A DNA stretch of 64,000 nucleotides from NCBI RefSeq assembly GCF_014851395.1, contig NW_024044459.1:19788664-19852663 (forward strand), in the 5' to 3' direction. Shown here piece by piece: positions 1 to 13,000 of this stretch. This DNA comes from Micropterus salmoides (lineage: Eukaryota; Chordata; Actinopteri; Centrarchiformes; Centrarchidae). Positions within the stretch are counted from its first letter, which is position 1. Each line of letters starts with the position of its first letter. The translations under genes were made by a program, and so were the position numbers. Below the pieces are notes generated by a model. The model did no database searches and was not told the DNA's origin. It saw nothing but the letters and a program-made list of their open reading frames with translations.

Positions 1-1932
1 CGCTTTACTCTAAATGTACTGAACGTTGATAGATGGGGCCTCCCTGCTCCTCCCCCATGACCAGAACCTCAAGAATGAAGTATGGCTGTATGTGTGCGTC
101 ATTACTGATCTGTGTGTGGGTGACTCTGTGCTTGTTTACAAGTCTTTGTGTCTACTTTTAACATGTTTCCCTTACTGATTGGGGAAATTTTGATACACAC
201 TCACTCCCCAGAGCATCATAGTGCTTTTTACAAGGTGAGGTTACTTAAAATCAGCAGAAACAGCACAGTAACTATCTTACCGACAAATTATATGTGATTG
301 TAATGCTTCAATTGTACAGTATGATGAGGCCATTAAGGTATACTCAAAGCTCAAGAGACACTGTGCTAGCTTTTAACCTTAAGCCAGTATTCACCTTTTA
401 TTTTTCTGCACTTTTTGTGGGATTGATGTACATGTCAAACCTTTCAGCACGATAGCCATTGCTTGCAAGCTATGGTTGCATGCCTTGGTGCCCTTTTTAA
501 AATGTCACACAGTATTGGAAAGCAGGGCAATAGTGAGGAGGACTTAAAAGAGATGATCAGTTGTCGTATTCACATGTGGCATGATCAAACCTCATGGTGA
601 CAATATAAAAGGCTACAGCTTAGGATACGTTGGCTGTTCTCATACATAAACCTCTATCTCTTTCTGTCTTCATTCGTTTTCACATCTCTGTTTCTCTTTG
701 AGCGTTTGTGTGTTTTCCCTGCATCTTGTTTGTATACTAAGCAGTTATTCACCACCTACAGTCTAAGTGCTGTGAAACATAATGTGATGTAAACTTAGAT
801 AGTGTAATAGCTTGTTTGCTCCTCTCTGTCTGGCTTTCAGTAAGTAAATAATATAACTCTTAAAGCAGGCGATTAAAATGCGCAGAGCAGCACAGCAGAT
901 TTATGTTGGCTGCAAAGGGGAGCGAGTCGGGAGACAATCTTGTCTGTCTATATCACCACTGTGAGTGTGGTTGTGTGTGTGTATGCAGTTTAGTATGGCT
1001 TAATCTGTAAGCGTTAATGACCACTAGTATACAATACTGTTTTTAAACCTAAGAACCTAATTTGTTTAAAACCTTGGTGTTAGTGAAAGACTGGCAGAGA
1101 CAAGCCTATTAGGTTTGTTTGAATCCTGCTCCGGGACCAGCAAAATCATCATGCTACTGCTCTGGATATTTAGGAACTAAAAGATACATCTATAAATATG
1201 TTGAAAGCAATTCACAGAACAATGCAACTATTTTTATTTATAAATTGATTGATTAATGATAATATACATGTACTTTGGAGAAACATAATTGAGTCACATT
1301 AGCTTATTTTATTAAGATTTTTCTCAAGAGTACAATGTTGTTACTATTGCTCACTGGTCAGTGAATATGAGGATATTGTCAGGTTTAATCTCTGAGGTCC
1401 TTGGTTCTGGAGAGTTAAATAATTTTTATTCACCTGGCGACTTAAATGTTGACAAGTGTAACCATCACAACACAACTTGACAGGAGAACTACCCAGGCGC
1501 GAGCTTCCTGACATCAGTTCCATTAAGCGTAAAACAATGGAACCAGAGGAAGCCAAGCCCATATGCCAACTCCCATGACACTGTTTTCATATCACGCCAA
1601 GACCCTAAAAACGCCAAGACCCTAAAAACCAATGGAGCAGTAGTACACAGAAATAGTACCTACTGGGAAAATTCAAAAGCTGCATGCTTTCTCCTTGAGG
1701 GGTAGGAGAGACAGTGGGACGGAGAGATTAACATATATGTTGCAGAGTCCTATTGGACACAGGGAGGGCAAAGACTCATAAAGTGGGTTATTATCTCTGC
1801 AAATCAATGATAGTGCCTGAGCCACGGGGAAAACAACCAGCATTACACCAAGCTCAGAGCTGGACTTCTGTATTACTGCAAGATTACCTGGATGCTGAAG
1901 CATTGGGTGTAATATTTGCTCTATGTTATCAT
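1..1932. other. intronic DNA, nothing recognised
   Basis: AT-rich non-coding sequence. The only structure seen is a short tandem duplication of a 17-18 bp unit (acgccaagaccctaaaa) near 1594-1628. No gene or mobile element is supported. Confidence 0.6.
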
Positions 1933-2209
1933 GGGCTGCAACTAATAGTTAATTTTATTATCAATTAGTATACTTGTTATTTTCTTGATTAATCAACTAA
2001 TCATTTAGTCCATGAATTGTTGAGAAAAAGTTTGTGTGTGGGGCGGAAGTCCAACACAGTTTCCTCAGCTGATGTCTTCCCAAAGATGTTTAATTTGCAA
2101 TTGAACCGAAAAACAGGGAATCTTCACTCTTGCAAAACTGAAACCACATAATGTTTGGCATGTTTGCTTAAAACATGACTGAAATTATTACCAATCAACT
2201 GACTAATGG
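1933..2209. repeat. degraded teleost interspersed repeat with GATTAATC-like motifs
   Basis: The segment opens with GGGCTGCAACTAAT followed by AT-rich runs with repeated ATTAATC/ATTAG words. It contains the phrase 'tttagtccatgaattgttgaga' in degenerate form, and near its right end has accaatcaactgactaat. This layout matches, from memory, a very common non-autonomous fish DNA repeat whose ends read GGCTGCAACTAA and TTAGTTGCAGCC. The right terminus here is lost where a different repeat begins at about 2215. Family assignment needs a repeat-library search. Confidence 0.5.
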
Positions 2210-2214
2210 TCGCG

Positions 2215-2360
2215 AGCCATATCTTGCAACCGGCGCAGAGCGGCAGCAGAAGTGTCCTTGCTAGTTTCCCGCCAACGCAGTTGTAATTTTCCCATCCTGC
2301 ACCCACATTCTTTAAATAGCAAATGCACTTGCGCCCATCTGTGCACCCATGGCAGTAGAT
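2215..2360 (-). repeat. probable transposon fragment
   Basis: A GC-richer block abuts the previous repeat. Read on the minus strand it runs from GGGCGCAAGTGCATTTGCTA through a TTTAAAGAATGTGGGTGCAGG stretch to a CGCCGGTTGCAAGATATGG stretch. The phrases resemble a widespread fish repeat that I remember only in outline. No termini or target duplication were found, so it may be a fragment captured by or inserted into its neighbour. Confidence 0.35.
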
Positions 2361-2370
2361 CATTAAAAGT

Positions 2371-3812
2371 CATAGTCTTGTCAGGTAAATTGAACTAAAT
2401 ATAAGTAATCATGACACATAGATTGCATTAATCTTTTTTTTGTAAATCAGTGTTACAATTAATATTCTCTTTAAACTACTAAAATTGCAAATATGTTGAA
2501 CCCTAAAAGTAGGTAAAGAATGTTTCTGTCAGAAAAAAAAGTCTGCTTTTGGCTTTAGCCCTGGAAACTGCAGTGTAGCCTTTCCATGGAGAAAAAGAAG
2601 GATGACCATTTTCCCACCATTTGCAAAGTTTGGAAAGTTCATTAGATGATATACAGGAAAACTGAGAGGGTGACGGGTAACGAGAGAGCAGAAACAGCTT
2701 AGGCCGGACTTGAGTCTCCGTGGGGGGGGGGGGGGCATTTAACTAGATGACTGCTGCTCAGGTGCATAGGTGCAGTACACTTCTATAGGGTTTCAACATA
2801 GAGATTCTTCATAGTGTGTAGTTGAGTATATAAAACGAGATTTCCATTTCCTTACATCAGCCTGTGGTGGTATTTGTAGATTGGGGAGCAGCGCAAAGAG
2901 GCTGAAATTGAATTAGTTTCCATATATTGTCCTCTCCTCCTCTTTCTCCAGCTAAGCCCTGTGGTCTATCCACTGTTTGCCTTATGGGGGAGAAAAGTGA
3001 GGGGGGGCTTAAGCTGTGAAGGCTGGGGCTTACGCTGTCTACCATCTTACTGGTAACACACAAACATGCTAACTCTCTCTCTCACCCACTAACACACACA
3101 CACACACACACATACACGAACTTGTTTCGGGGATTACAGCCAAACTCCCGTTTGCATTTACACACATTGACGCAAACGCAATCACACAGGCAGTACACAC
3201 ATATTATAGATGCACTTTTGAGCTCATGCTAATATCTTCCTTCACTCATACTATCGCATTTCAGCACACACACACTTTGCCGTAACTTTTTTTGGAAAAA
3301 AAAAACTTAAGCCTCTGCTATTTTAGGCTTAAGTCTATGGAGAAGAAGGATTGAAATGGCTTGGATATATGTGTTTATACACAGATTTAAATGTAAATCT
3401 GTGTACATAGATGTGTCCCCGTGTACGAAGGTTTGTGTGTGTGTGTGTGTGTGTGTACATAGTGCCAAAGGATGTAATCATGTATCTGTGACTTGCTGAA
3501 TGCCCATAATGTTTCTGTTCTAGATAGAGGTAGCATTAGTAACAAGAGGCCCCATGTGTGTTTATGAAGCTTTGATCTAAATGGTTCATTTGTCTTCTCT
3601 TGTCTCTCATCTCCTACTGTTTCTCGCTCTCTCTCACCACCATCTCAACCCTGTAGTTCCCAATAACAGCATGCTTTAAGTGTGCCCGTGGGACTCAATA
3701 ACACCAAGCTGTGTAAGTTGTAGAAGATGTCCCTGTTATTGCTGGCTATAAGGTTTTTGTTTATAGAAGTCAGACATTGCATTTTCCCATTTTTCTTATT
3801 ACTTCCTGTGTG

Positions 3813-3870
<58 letters not shown>

Positions 3871-6800
3871 CGTGCGTGTGCGTGCGTGCGTGTGCGTGCG
3901 TGCGTGTCTAGCTATGACAAGTATTTCTCTAGAGGCAGCATCACGTCCACTGTACCATTGCCTACGAGTAGCACTGAAACAGCCAGTGGACAGGTGTAAA
4001 ATGTTTAGTATTTCTATAATGACTTAGAGGCTTCTCTTTCTCTCTGTGGTTATCTCCTTTTATTTTCTTGGTCATTGCCGCCCTCCTTCCTTCCTCTCCA
4101 TCTCTTGCGCTGTCCCTCTCTGGTCGTCTTCCTCCTCCTCATCTCTCTCAGGTGTGAATGGAGCTGGCCTGTAGGTTACGTGGGTGTTGATGTGTGTTGG
4201 TGACCAGATTTGGGAGTAGTTGAAGTGCCCTGTGGTGGCTTCTATAGTTGGTTCTCTCATTCTCTCTTAAGAGGAGGCTTTCCCACTTGCTGTATATGAG
4301 AGCTCTTTATTTTATTTTACATCCTTACGGTCCTGTGTTGCCACAGCTGCTGGTCTACTGCAATTAGTTTATTCTTCTTTTGTCTTCTTAACATTGTTGT
4401 TTTGGTTTTAGATATTTTTGTGACTGTTCAGCATTTCTACAGCATTACTTACATTTACAAAATGTGTAAAAACAATGGTACCATCCAAAAGATGTTCCAG
4501 TAATTTGAGGGTCTGGGGAAGTATTCAAATAACAATTTTATATACCCCAGGTGAGGGCTTTCTCTAAGATGTCAAGACAAATTTTAAATTCTACATAAAC
4601 ATTGTCAGATTATTCAGCATATGAGACAGCTGCATTATATTACCTGTATGCCACAAACTAGAATTCATAATATACCACTACTGATAATATTTTATCTCCA
4701 CAACGTAAAAAGTAGATGATAACTTAAAGTAATTGTTAATGTGTATGAGTGTTTAAGAACTTTTCCCTTGCTTCAAACAAAGCAGTTTTACAACAGACCA
4801 GCCGACAGAAGAATAGCTAAGGACACTATTCTGCTACTGCTAAACTTTGCTGGAATACAGGTGAGTGAGTATAGATGTAGAATAAAACAAATCAGCTGAT
4901 ACAATGTTGGAATGCCTGCCTAAATGGCTCAGCTGTGCAAATGAATGAACCATGGCCGTGTAGATAATTAAGTATTACTGCTAGAAATGTCCCCAGCATG
5001 TGCGACTAATGCCATATTCATGTAAAGGTTACCATGAGTACACTCTTTTTAATTTGTACATGCAGTTCACGTCAATACGCAACCAGTAATCACAGTAGGC
5101 CCTTGGTGTTTTTCTGACATATCAGATTCAACTGACTTGGTGCTTAGTAATACAAAAGAGTCTGAAAAGCATACATTAAAACACAATAGTCTAAAGTCAG
5201 TCAAAGCCCACAAAGAAACTAAATGTTCAATGTATCTGTTTTAGTAAGATACTGTAGTTTTAGATTTTTAAAAAGACACAAAGCAGAAGCAGCATGTAAT
5301 AGTACTAGACTGCCAGGGGCTGTTTTTGCTGTAGGGCATGCTCTTCAATTGAGATCTCTTCTTCAATGATGAGGCTTAAAGAATGTTTTATTTTTTAAGC
5401 TTGGTTGCCTTTTTCTTTTTCCATTTTCTTAATCTCTTAAGAACTGTGCTTGTAACTACTTGACATTATAACAACTTTGGCAGTGTTTTTTATTTTATTT
5501 TATTTTTTTATCGTATCAAGGTTACAGGTATATTACCTAACGATTACTAGACTAATATTAACCACACACTCAAGGATAACACAAAACAGCTGTTTGAATG
5601 AACATGAATGAACATTTTATCTGTACTGTATATAACAAAAGTCTTGTTTTCAGTTTGAACAATTAAATTTAAAATTAGCATTGAAATAACACTCAGCTCT
5701 AAGTTAATAACAGTGTGTTATCATTTACATTATTACTTTATTAGTGTCTACCTTTCAGATAAACATAAAACTTGAAATTAGGAACTTTATTTTTGGAAGG
5801 TCACCCCCTTGCTCATTTTCTTTTTTTCTTTTTCTTTTTACATCTGTATATTTGAGAGATAATGCCACTGCTAATCCTTTGCAAGGTCAGTGCTTGTATT
5901 GGATGATTGTCCCCCCACTGTTTATTCATACTTCCTGCTGATGTCATTTCCTCCTGCTGGCTCCGACCTTTGACCTGTCATTTACCTCCTGTCGTTGCCA
6001 TGGTTTAGTCCACCCTGGTGGCCGCTGTCCAAGAGAACATCCCCGTCTTTATCTCCGTAGGATTCCTCTGCTTACAGGAAGGTTACTGGAGTATCTAAAT
6101 GCAAAATCTATTTGTGCTTAAAGGTCGCTTTTCATTTGGATTACTAAAATCATCTTTCATATTCTTTTCACACTCCTCACTTTTCATTGGTTCCTGATGT
6201 CAGTTTCTTTGACTACTTCACCCTTATTCCTTTTTCCTTCCTCTGTCCATATGATTTATTTTCCTGCTGTTGAACTCCATTGTTCAACAATGCATCATTC
6301 AGTTTACAGGGAATGATATAATAATAATAATACATAACAAATCGGCCGTGTTTAAATAGTATAGCTCATGACTCTTAAATGTGTTTTAGCAGCATCTCTG
6401 GCCACAGTGTCACACATAGAGCTGTCGATCCCTCTTCATCATTTGATCAGTGGCACTGATAAAGCAGAGGAAAACCCCTGCCATTATACTTAGTGTGAGT
6501 TTTTGTGTGTATGTACATAACTATATGATGAAAGGCATGTGTAAATCGCTTCTTATTAAACAAAAAGGCTTTCTCTCTCAACCGTTATTTACTGCAGCAT
6601 AGCATATGCGCTTCATTCAGCATGTGTCTGTTTTGTATAATGTGTAGGATCTCCATGGGATTGTTCGATTGGCAGTAAGGTTGTTGCCCCCACGTTGAAA
6701 CCATAACTCTTTTTCAGTAAAAGAAGTAAAATTCATTATTTAGCATACCTTTGTACAGTATTACATGTTACTTGTTTGCTACACATGGTATGGCCAACAT

Positions 6801-7667
6801 AAAGTCTACTGATGAGGCAAGATTATAAAAATGTGTCAAAGGGCCGACTAATTGTATTTACAATGTGAGTTTCCATACTTTTAACCATTTAACAAATAAT
6901 TTCTAAAAGAAAAGCGCATTTTTTGTATGCTAGGTCATGATGGTGAAGTCATTTTGGTTAATAACTGTAAAAGCATATCAAATCACTAATAGTTAATGAC
7001 AATTTAAAGCTCATTATAAAGATAAAATAAATTAACAAGAATTGTTGGAGGTTTGGCTCCAAAAGCAGTTTCATCGGTTGAGTATGTCTTTAACTGTTTA
7101 GTCTCTCACCAATAGAAAAATGCTTTTCATGAAACAAGGCTGGGTTTTGTTGGAAAGACGACTACCTGTAAATTGCAAGTTCTTAAATCCATTGGCTATT
7201 AACTTTGACAGGGCAGGATAAGTTATTCTTTTTTGTGAACAATATCTCAAGGCGCTTTAATTTTTATAATTGTTTTAAATTACCTGCCCAAAAAAAATCA
7301 AAGGGACTATTTGAAATGACTTAAGGCTACCAGTTGAGTAGCCCTGGCTTATGAGTTTAGGTTAATGAATGAAAAACAGGTGAAAAGTGATTAATTAAAC
7401 TCCTGGGGGTGATAGAAAATAGATGACTTACTATGTGAATTAATTTAAAGTTAATTGAAATTTTAAAATACCCTATCAGATTATGAAATATTTGGATATT
7501 GCTTCAAGATGTAGCATATGTGCCCTATGATTGCTAGTCTTACTATATTAATATTCTGTATTTGCTCAGATATTGTGATTGGCCGAGGCCATGTTAAACT
7601 GAAGTGAAAATTATTGAAAAAGTGAAAAAGACATTACTGATTCACTTCTAAATGACCGGAGCCATTC
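2371..7667. other. intronic DNA with microsatellites
   Basis: No gene or well-bounded mobile element was recognised. It holds a poly-G run at about 2721-2735, a (CA)n tract at 3092-3112, a (TG)n tract at 3434-3456, and the long TG/CGTG tract at 3807-3908, which alone creates Cys/Val-rich chance ORFs. The rest is unremarkable AT-rich sequence. Confidence 0.6.
3807..3908. repeat. (TG)n grading into (TGCG)n
   Basis: About 60 bp of pure TG alternation is followed by about 40 bp of mixed TGCG/TGTG. It is alternating purine-pyrimidine throughout, so potentially Z-forming. The chance ORFs over it read as CVCVCV. Confidence 0.95.
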
Positions 7668-8327
7668 TTAAAGGTGCCATAGAATACTCATTTTCAGGTT
7701 CATACTTGTTTTTAGGGTTTCTACTAGAAAATGTTTACATGATGTAATGTTCAAAAAACACATTATCATCTGCACCCCTTCTCAGCACCCCTTTTCACCC
7801 GTGTAGCTAGCTGTCCTATTGCTGATTCTGCCTGCACTGGAAGCTTGGTGTTTACACCTTTAACATTAGTACAGAAGCTTTGGACTGCTGGTTCAGCGAC
7901 AACTGATTACAGGAGCGACTGTTAGCAACAGCTAGCGGTTAGCAACCTGTAGCATCAGCAACAAGTATCTATCTATCTGTCCATCAGGAAACTTCATAAA
8001 TCAGAGAGTTGAGGCAGAGCAGCCAGAGTACATAAATGTAAAAGCACTTTCTATGAGACACACTGCACTGCACAGCGTACAGCTTTGAGCTCTATGACCG
8101 CTAACTCTGGAAAGTGGGCTGGTCTTTGTAGCTTTAGGGACACAAACATCCCAGCTGTTACGTAACATCTAGCGCTTGTTGGTATTCACTCGGGGGTATT
8201 GTGGATGCATGAGATTAACATATGAAGGAGGAAACCATACTGATTGAGGCTCACGGTATGTCAGTAACATGCACTTAACTCTTTTTATTCAACTATGTTA
8301 CAGTTTTCCATTCTACGGCACTTTTAA
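7668..8327. mobile_element. TTAA-flanked non-autonomous TIR element
   Basis: The body is 7672-8323 (652 bp), flanked on both sides by TTAA (7668-7671 and 8324-8327). The left end AGGTGCCATAGAAT and the reverse complement of the right end AAGTGCCGTAGAAT agree at 12 of 14 positions. Duplication of TTAA is the hallmark of piggyBac-type insertion, and the size without a transposase ORF fits a MITE. The ends are not a piggyBac terminus I know with certainty, so the superfamily is inferred from the target site alone; some other families also use TTAA or nearby AT-rich targets. Confidence 0.6.
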
Positions 8328-11300
8328 AGTCAGTGATGCCAGTCCTGTCAGTCTTAATAATCTTGAGTTATGATGCAAATCGTTAATGAATAGATGTGAT
8401 ACTGCTACTGCTGCATGGCATGACTTCACATTCTTCCCCCAGTTGTCCCCACCATAGTGCTCTTGTTTGATACTCAAGTCTGTCCACGCCTCACCTCCTC
8501 TTTACATATTGTAATCTTTCTTTTCCCTCGCCTCCTCCTATCCTCTCTCCTCTGTTATCGGTCTGTCCTGTAAAGCTTCATTTACAGAGGAACCCTAATC
8601 AGATATGTACCAGTGGAGGGCAGTTTGTGAGAGCAGTGTGTGGCCTGATAGATAGCAAGGCTTAGCAGACGGGGAGCGCATTGTAAGCCCTCAATTATAT
8701 GCCTGACACCCAGACATAGGAAAGAGACACTTGGGAGGCCTGTTTGTGCTTTGGTCATGTGAATGAGTGTCATTCTCGAGCATGTTTGGTTGTGTGTACA
8801 TGGCTTTATGTTTATTCTTAATGGGGTTTTTTTGTATTTAATTAACAGTGGTACTACTATCAAATTTCTTCCATGTACAAGACACATCTGTACCGGTGGA
8901 TTTCTCTGCCTCTCGAGTGATTAGTTTGGTTGTGTTTGCAGTAGTATGCAGAAGATTATTAAAGCACTTTCTTGTCCTTGTGTGTATTGTGTTGTGTTTG
9001 TGGCTGACTGAAGTTAGACACACACAATACATTGGGGATGCACCGTGCATTTCTGGAACCATTGTTGGATGTAGATGTTGTTTGTTGGTGTTGTTTAATC
9101 TTGTGAAACCTGGACAAATATAGGCCTACAGTCACTCTCCTAAGAAGACATTACTAATGGAACTACAGTGAGATTAAAAGTGTTCCCTATCAAAAGCATC
9201 ACTAATCCGCTTAGAATCAAAGACTAAAAGGGCATGTGTGGCACATCTTGAACACATTTTAAAACTTGAATGTCTCATTCCATTGGGTGATTTTAAACAT
9301 TTAACTTTGGACCCTTATAATAATGTTTGTGAATGTTTCAGATGCTGCTTGTGAGTGACTGATTTTTGTTGTGTGTCCTCTCTGTACTTCTTTCTTCTGC
9401 TGTACTTAGGTCTTTCTTTCAAAAGAGATGGAGCGGACCATCCTCATTCTTTTCTTGGGCGGAAACATTTCACTTATCGCCATCACATTGGTGTACCCAT
9501 GTATCATTTTCTAAAATCCACAAAAACATTCAGGGGAATTCTCTAAAGCTGTTCGTGGCCATTCTTAAAAATGCGAGCTATGACTAATTAAAACACAAAT
9601 AGACTATGTAGGTTTAGGGTAAGTTTGAAATAAGCACGTTCTTCAATACATTGATATAAAAAATATAACTGTATCTAAAAGTGGAATTCTTATAAGTAGT
9701 CCTATGTAGATCCACTCCTTTTCCATTCTACTTTCAAGGCCATTCAAAGCTTATGTTAGGTTCTGTGGGGTTGGGCCCACAGAGACGCCAGAGTGGAATC
9801 AGATGAAGGATAAAAAGGTGAGCTTGGGAGAGCAAACAATGAAATGTGTTTGAACATTTCTGCTGCTGGAGTTCACTGTTCAAGGCTGCCTACCTCTGCA
9901 GATAGAATATTCATCTGCTGTATTGTCCCGTAGAGGCGTGGAACCTTTAGCGAAAAATCACAGTGTAACTCGACCTTGCTTTTCTGCTTTGTTATCATGC
10001 AGCCTCCAGTACAAATAGCAAAGCTTTATTTGATTCTAATAATATTATAGTTGTTTTGTTTTTTATCTTGACCTATCACATCACCATTCCTCAAATTATT
10101 TTACTGCCAGTAAATACTAGTATGTAACATCTAGGGTCTTGATAGAGAGTTGATTCCTTTTGTCTGAACTTGATGAAGCGAACTTGCAGTCTTCTGCTGC
10201 AGAAGTCTCCAAGCTCCATGGTAATGTTGTCATCCACTGCTAAAAATGGATCATTATCTGCCTGCTTTTGCCCATACGTAACCATTAGTGGCTAAATAAA
10301 GTGATTTAGCATGGTCAAAGCCAGTGATACAAGTGTCTCTAATGAGTGCCCGATGGTGTTTTTGTGACACAAGTGTTCCAATATGACCACTGTCAGCTGT
10401 TAACACGAGAGAAACCCCGCTACCCCTGAGATTATATTACTGGCCCTTGTTTTCTTGAAAATGTAAGTGGTAAAATACCAGCTAGTTTTATATTACAAAC
10501 ATTAATTAGCAAAAACTTGCAATATAAAATCACTAATGATGTCAACATAAGAAATGCGTTATTATGGTAAATAATGTTGTTGCCCCATCCAGAGACACCA
10601 GAAGAGCCTGCCTTGCCGCTCTGCTCTTAACCATAGTAGCGGGTGCGAGCGTGAGTCAAGTGAATCTTTTTACCAGTGCATCTTTTTACCAGTACATGGA
10701 TTCTTATTTTTCACAGCTCTTGTTAACCACACTGCAGCATTGTGATTATCTGTCTCTGCACACTACTGTTGACACAACTATTTGCCATAGTAAGTGTAAT
10801 GGTATGGATTCTATAAAAGTGTTGACATGGATTGGAAAAAGTTAATTACATGCAGAAATAAACTAACTGTGTTTTGTTTTTAAAAATGTTCAGAATAACA
10901 AAGACAGCAGTTGTAAACTGTTCCTCTTGGTACAAAATTATTAACATCCTTTAACATCTATTATAATGGTGCATGACACTAAAAAGAGAAAGGCGTGTGT
11001 GGTGTAATTTTTTTTTTTTTTTTGCTTTGTACTTGCTTTAAAGACTTTAAAGAGAATTTTTTGATAAATTCAGTGAAAATTTTCTCACGGTTTGCTAGCT
11101 CTCTGTTTTGTGGGTGCTCTGGAAAAAGAAAATCCGGTTTTCCTACACAGCCCTGGCTCTATAAATGGAAAACAAAGACAGTGTTGCGGAACTTCCCCAC
11201 AACATTGTTCCGGCCAAAGCAGCAGGTGGCGTTAGTGATCATGCACAGGAACAGTCGGAGAGAGAGTTCTATACACCGGCACATTTGAACGTGCTGGACT

Positions 11301-12943
11301 CCAGGCACTGTGAAGAAGGAGCGGTGAAGGGAGGTGTGTATTTGTTTGGCAGTTGAGTTGAAATATCAATAATTACATTACAATGATGTAAACTGATAAT
11401 CAGATGATGGCATGACACTCAAACAACATAGTAACAAGTATGAAAAAACTGTGGAGAAGCACAGGTTGTAAGCCTTTGTACAAATTCTACACACACCAGA
11501 TTTAATCTAAAGATTATAGCACATTTGACTGATGGTGTGATTCACACATAGACTGTATAAAAAAAAAAACATGGATTCACAGGCAGTAAAACTGAAAATT
11601 TGAAAATCATGCCTGACTGCTTTGATACAGAAAGGTCTTCTTTGGTCTTGGTTAAGTTAACCCTTCAAGTTCAACAGCACCCTGTATGACACAAAGACAG
11701 CCTTTCAGGCCCTTGGGTTGGCAGGAAACCAGCTATTACAAGGTCAATATTACCTTTATTACCTCTTATTAGTCTACATTATACCCCATGGGATATTTTA
11801 CATAAACACATACCCACACAGATACACAGGCACACAGAGCTATAAGCTCACTGAAATGGCAGTTGGGATCCTGCCTCATGCCAATAGACATGCCCTAGAG
11901 AGCTCAGGTAAACATTGGCTCTGTGTTTTTCTGTTTATTGTTTGGTTACAGGCTATGACATAGTCGATTTTTTTTTCCATCTGCAGTCTCAGCACAGTTT
12001 ATGGGATGGAAGTTGTAGCTCTAATATAAAAACACTTTCATGTGTTTTCAACTGTAGCATTTCAGAAACATACATGACTATGCCTGCGCGTACAGTCTCT
12101 CAGCCACACAGGCACAGACATTAGCAGTGTATTTCTACCACTAATGAGAATCAAACTCCATTTCTTAGCTGTAATTGTGGATGTGTGTTTTCCTCCTTTG
12201 TCTCTAAAGATTATGTTGGTGAGACCCAGGGGCATGTCGATTGTTTTGAGTGCCTCTCCACTTTGTATGACTGCGCTGTGCTGCAGGTCCTCGACAAAGC
12301 AGCCCCATTGGAATGCAGCAAACGCGTCTCCATTGTGGCATAAGACGCATTTTATCGACACCTATTTCTCCACTCCTCTGAGTACAATCAGTGATGTCTG
12401 AGTGGCCTAGGTTTCTGGCTAATACAACAAATGTAGACATACAACTCACAATTATACCGAGTCACTTTCTTTCTTCAACACCATTAAATATAGCCAGAGC
12501 AAAGGCATTATGTTGTGTTGGAGTGGAGTGAAGCTGGGCTGTATAGTGTATTGAGAGAATACATCGAATGTTGGTTATGTTTGGAACCCAAAAGGGTTAT
12601 AATGGAGTTTTCAGTGTATGCCTCAATTGTTCCCTGCTGTTCTGTCAATTATGAAGTAGGCCTATCTAGAAAACATCCATTAATATCTCCCATGTCTGTT
12701 TCCAGAGAAACACTCACGCATCAATAAAGTAGAATTAGGGGAAATAAGGGCAGAAATATGAAGTGCTCAGTATAGTATGGCATTTACATTGACAGTCAAA
12801 CCATGAATTACATCTCTTTCTCACTCTCACTCCTACTCTGCCTTCCCCTCTCCTGTTTTTTACTCCTTCTTCCCAATTATTATTCACAGACCATAGTCCA
12901 TTGCTAAGTGCAGGTGAAAAAAGCCATTAAGTCACTGACTGGG

Positions 12944-13000
<57 letters not shown>

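Noticed and set aside
3727..4027. Cys/Val-repeat ORFs
   Set aside because: Direct translation of the (TG)n/(TGCG)n microsatellite.
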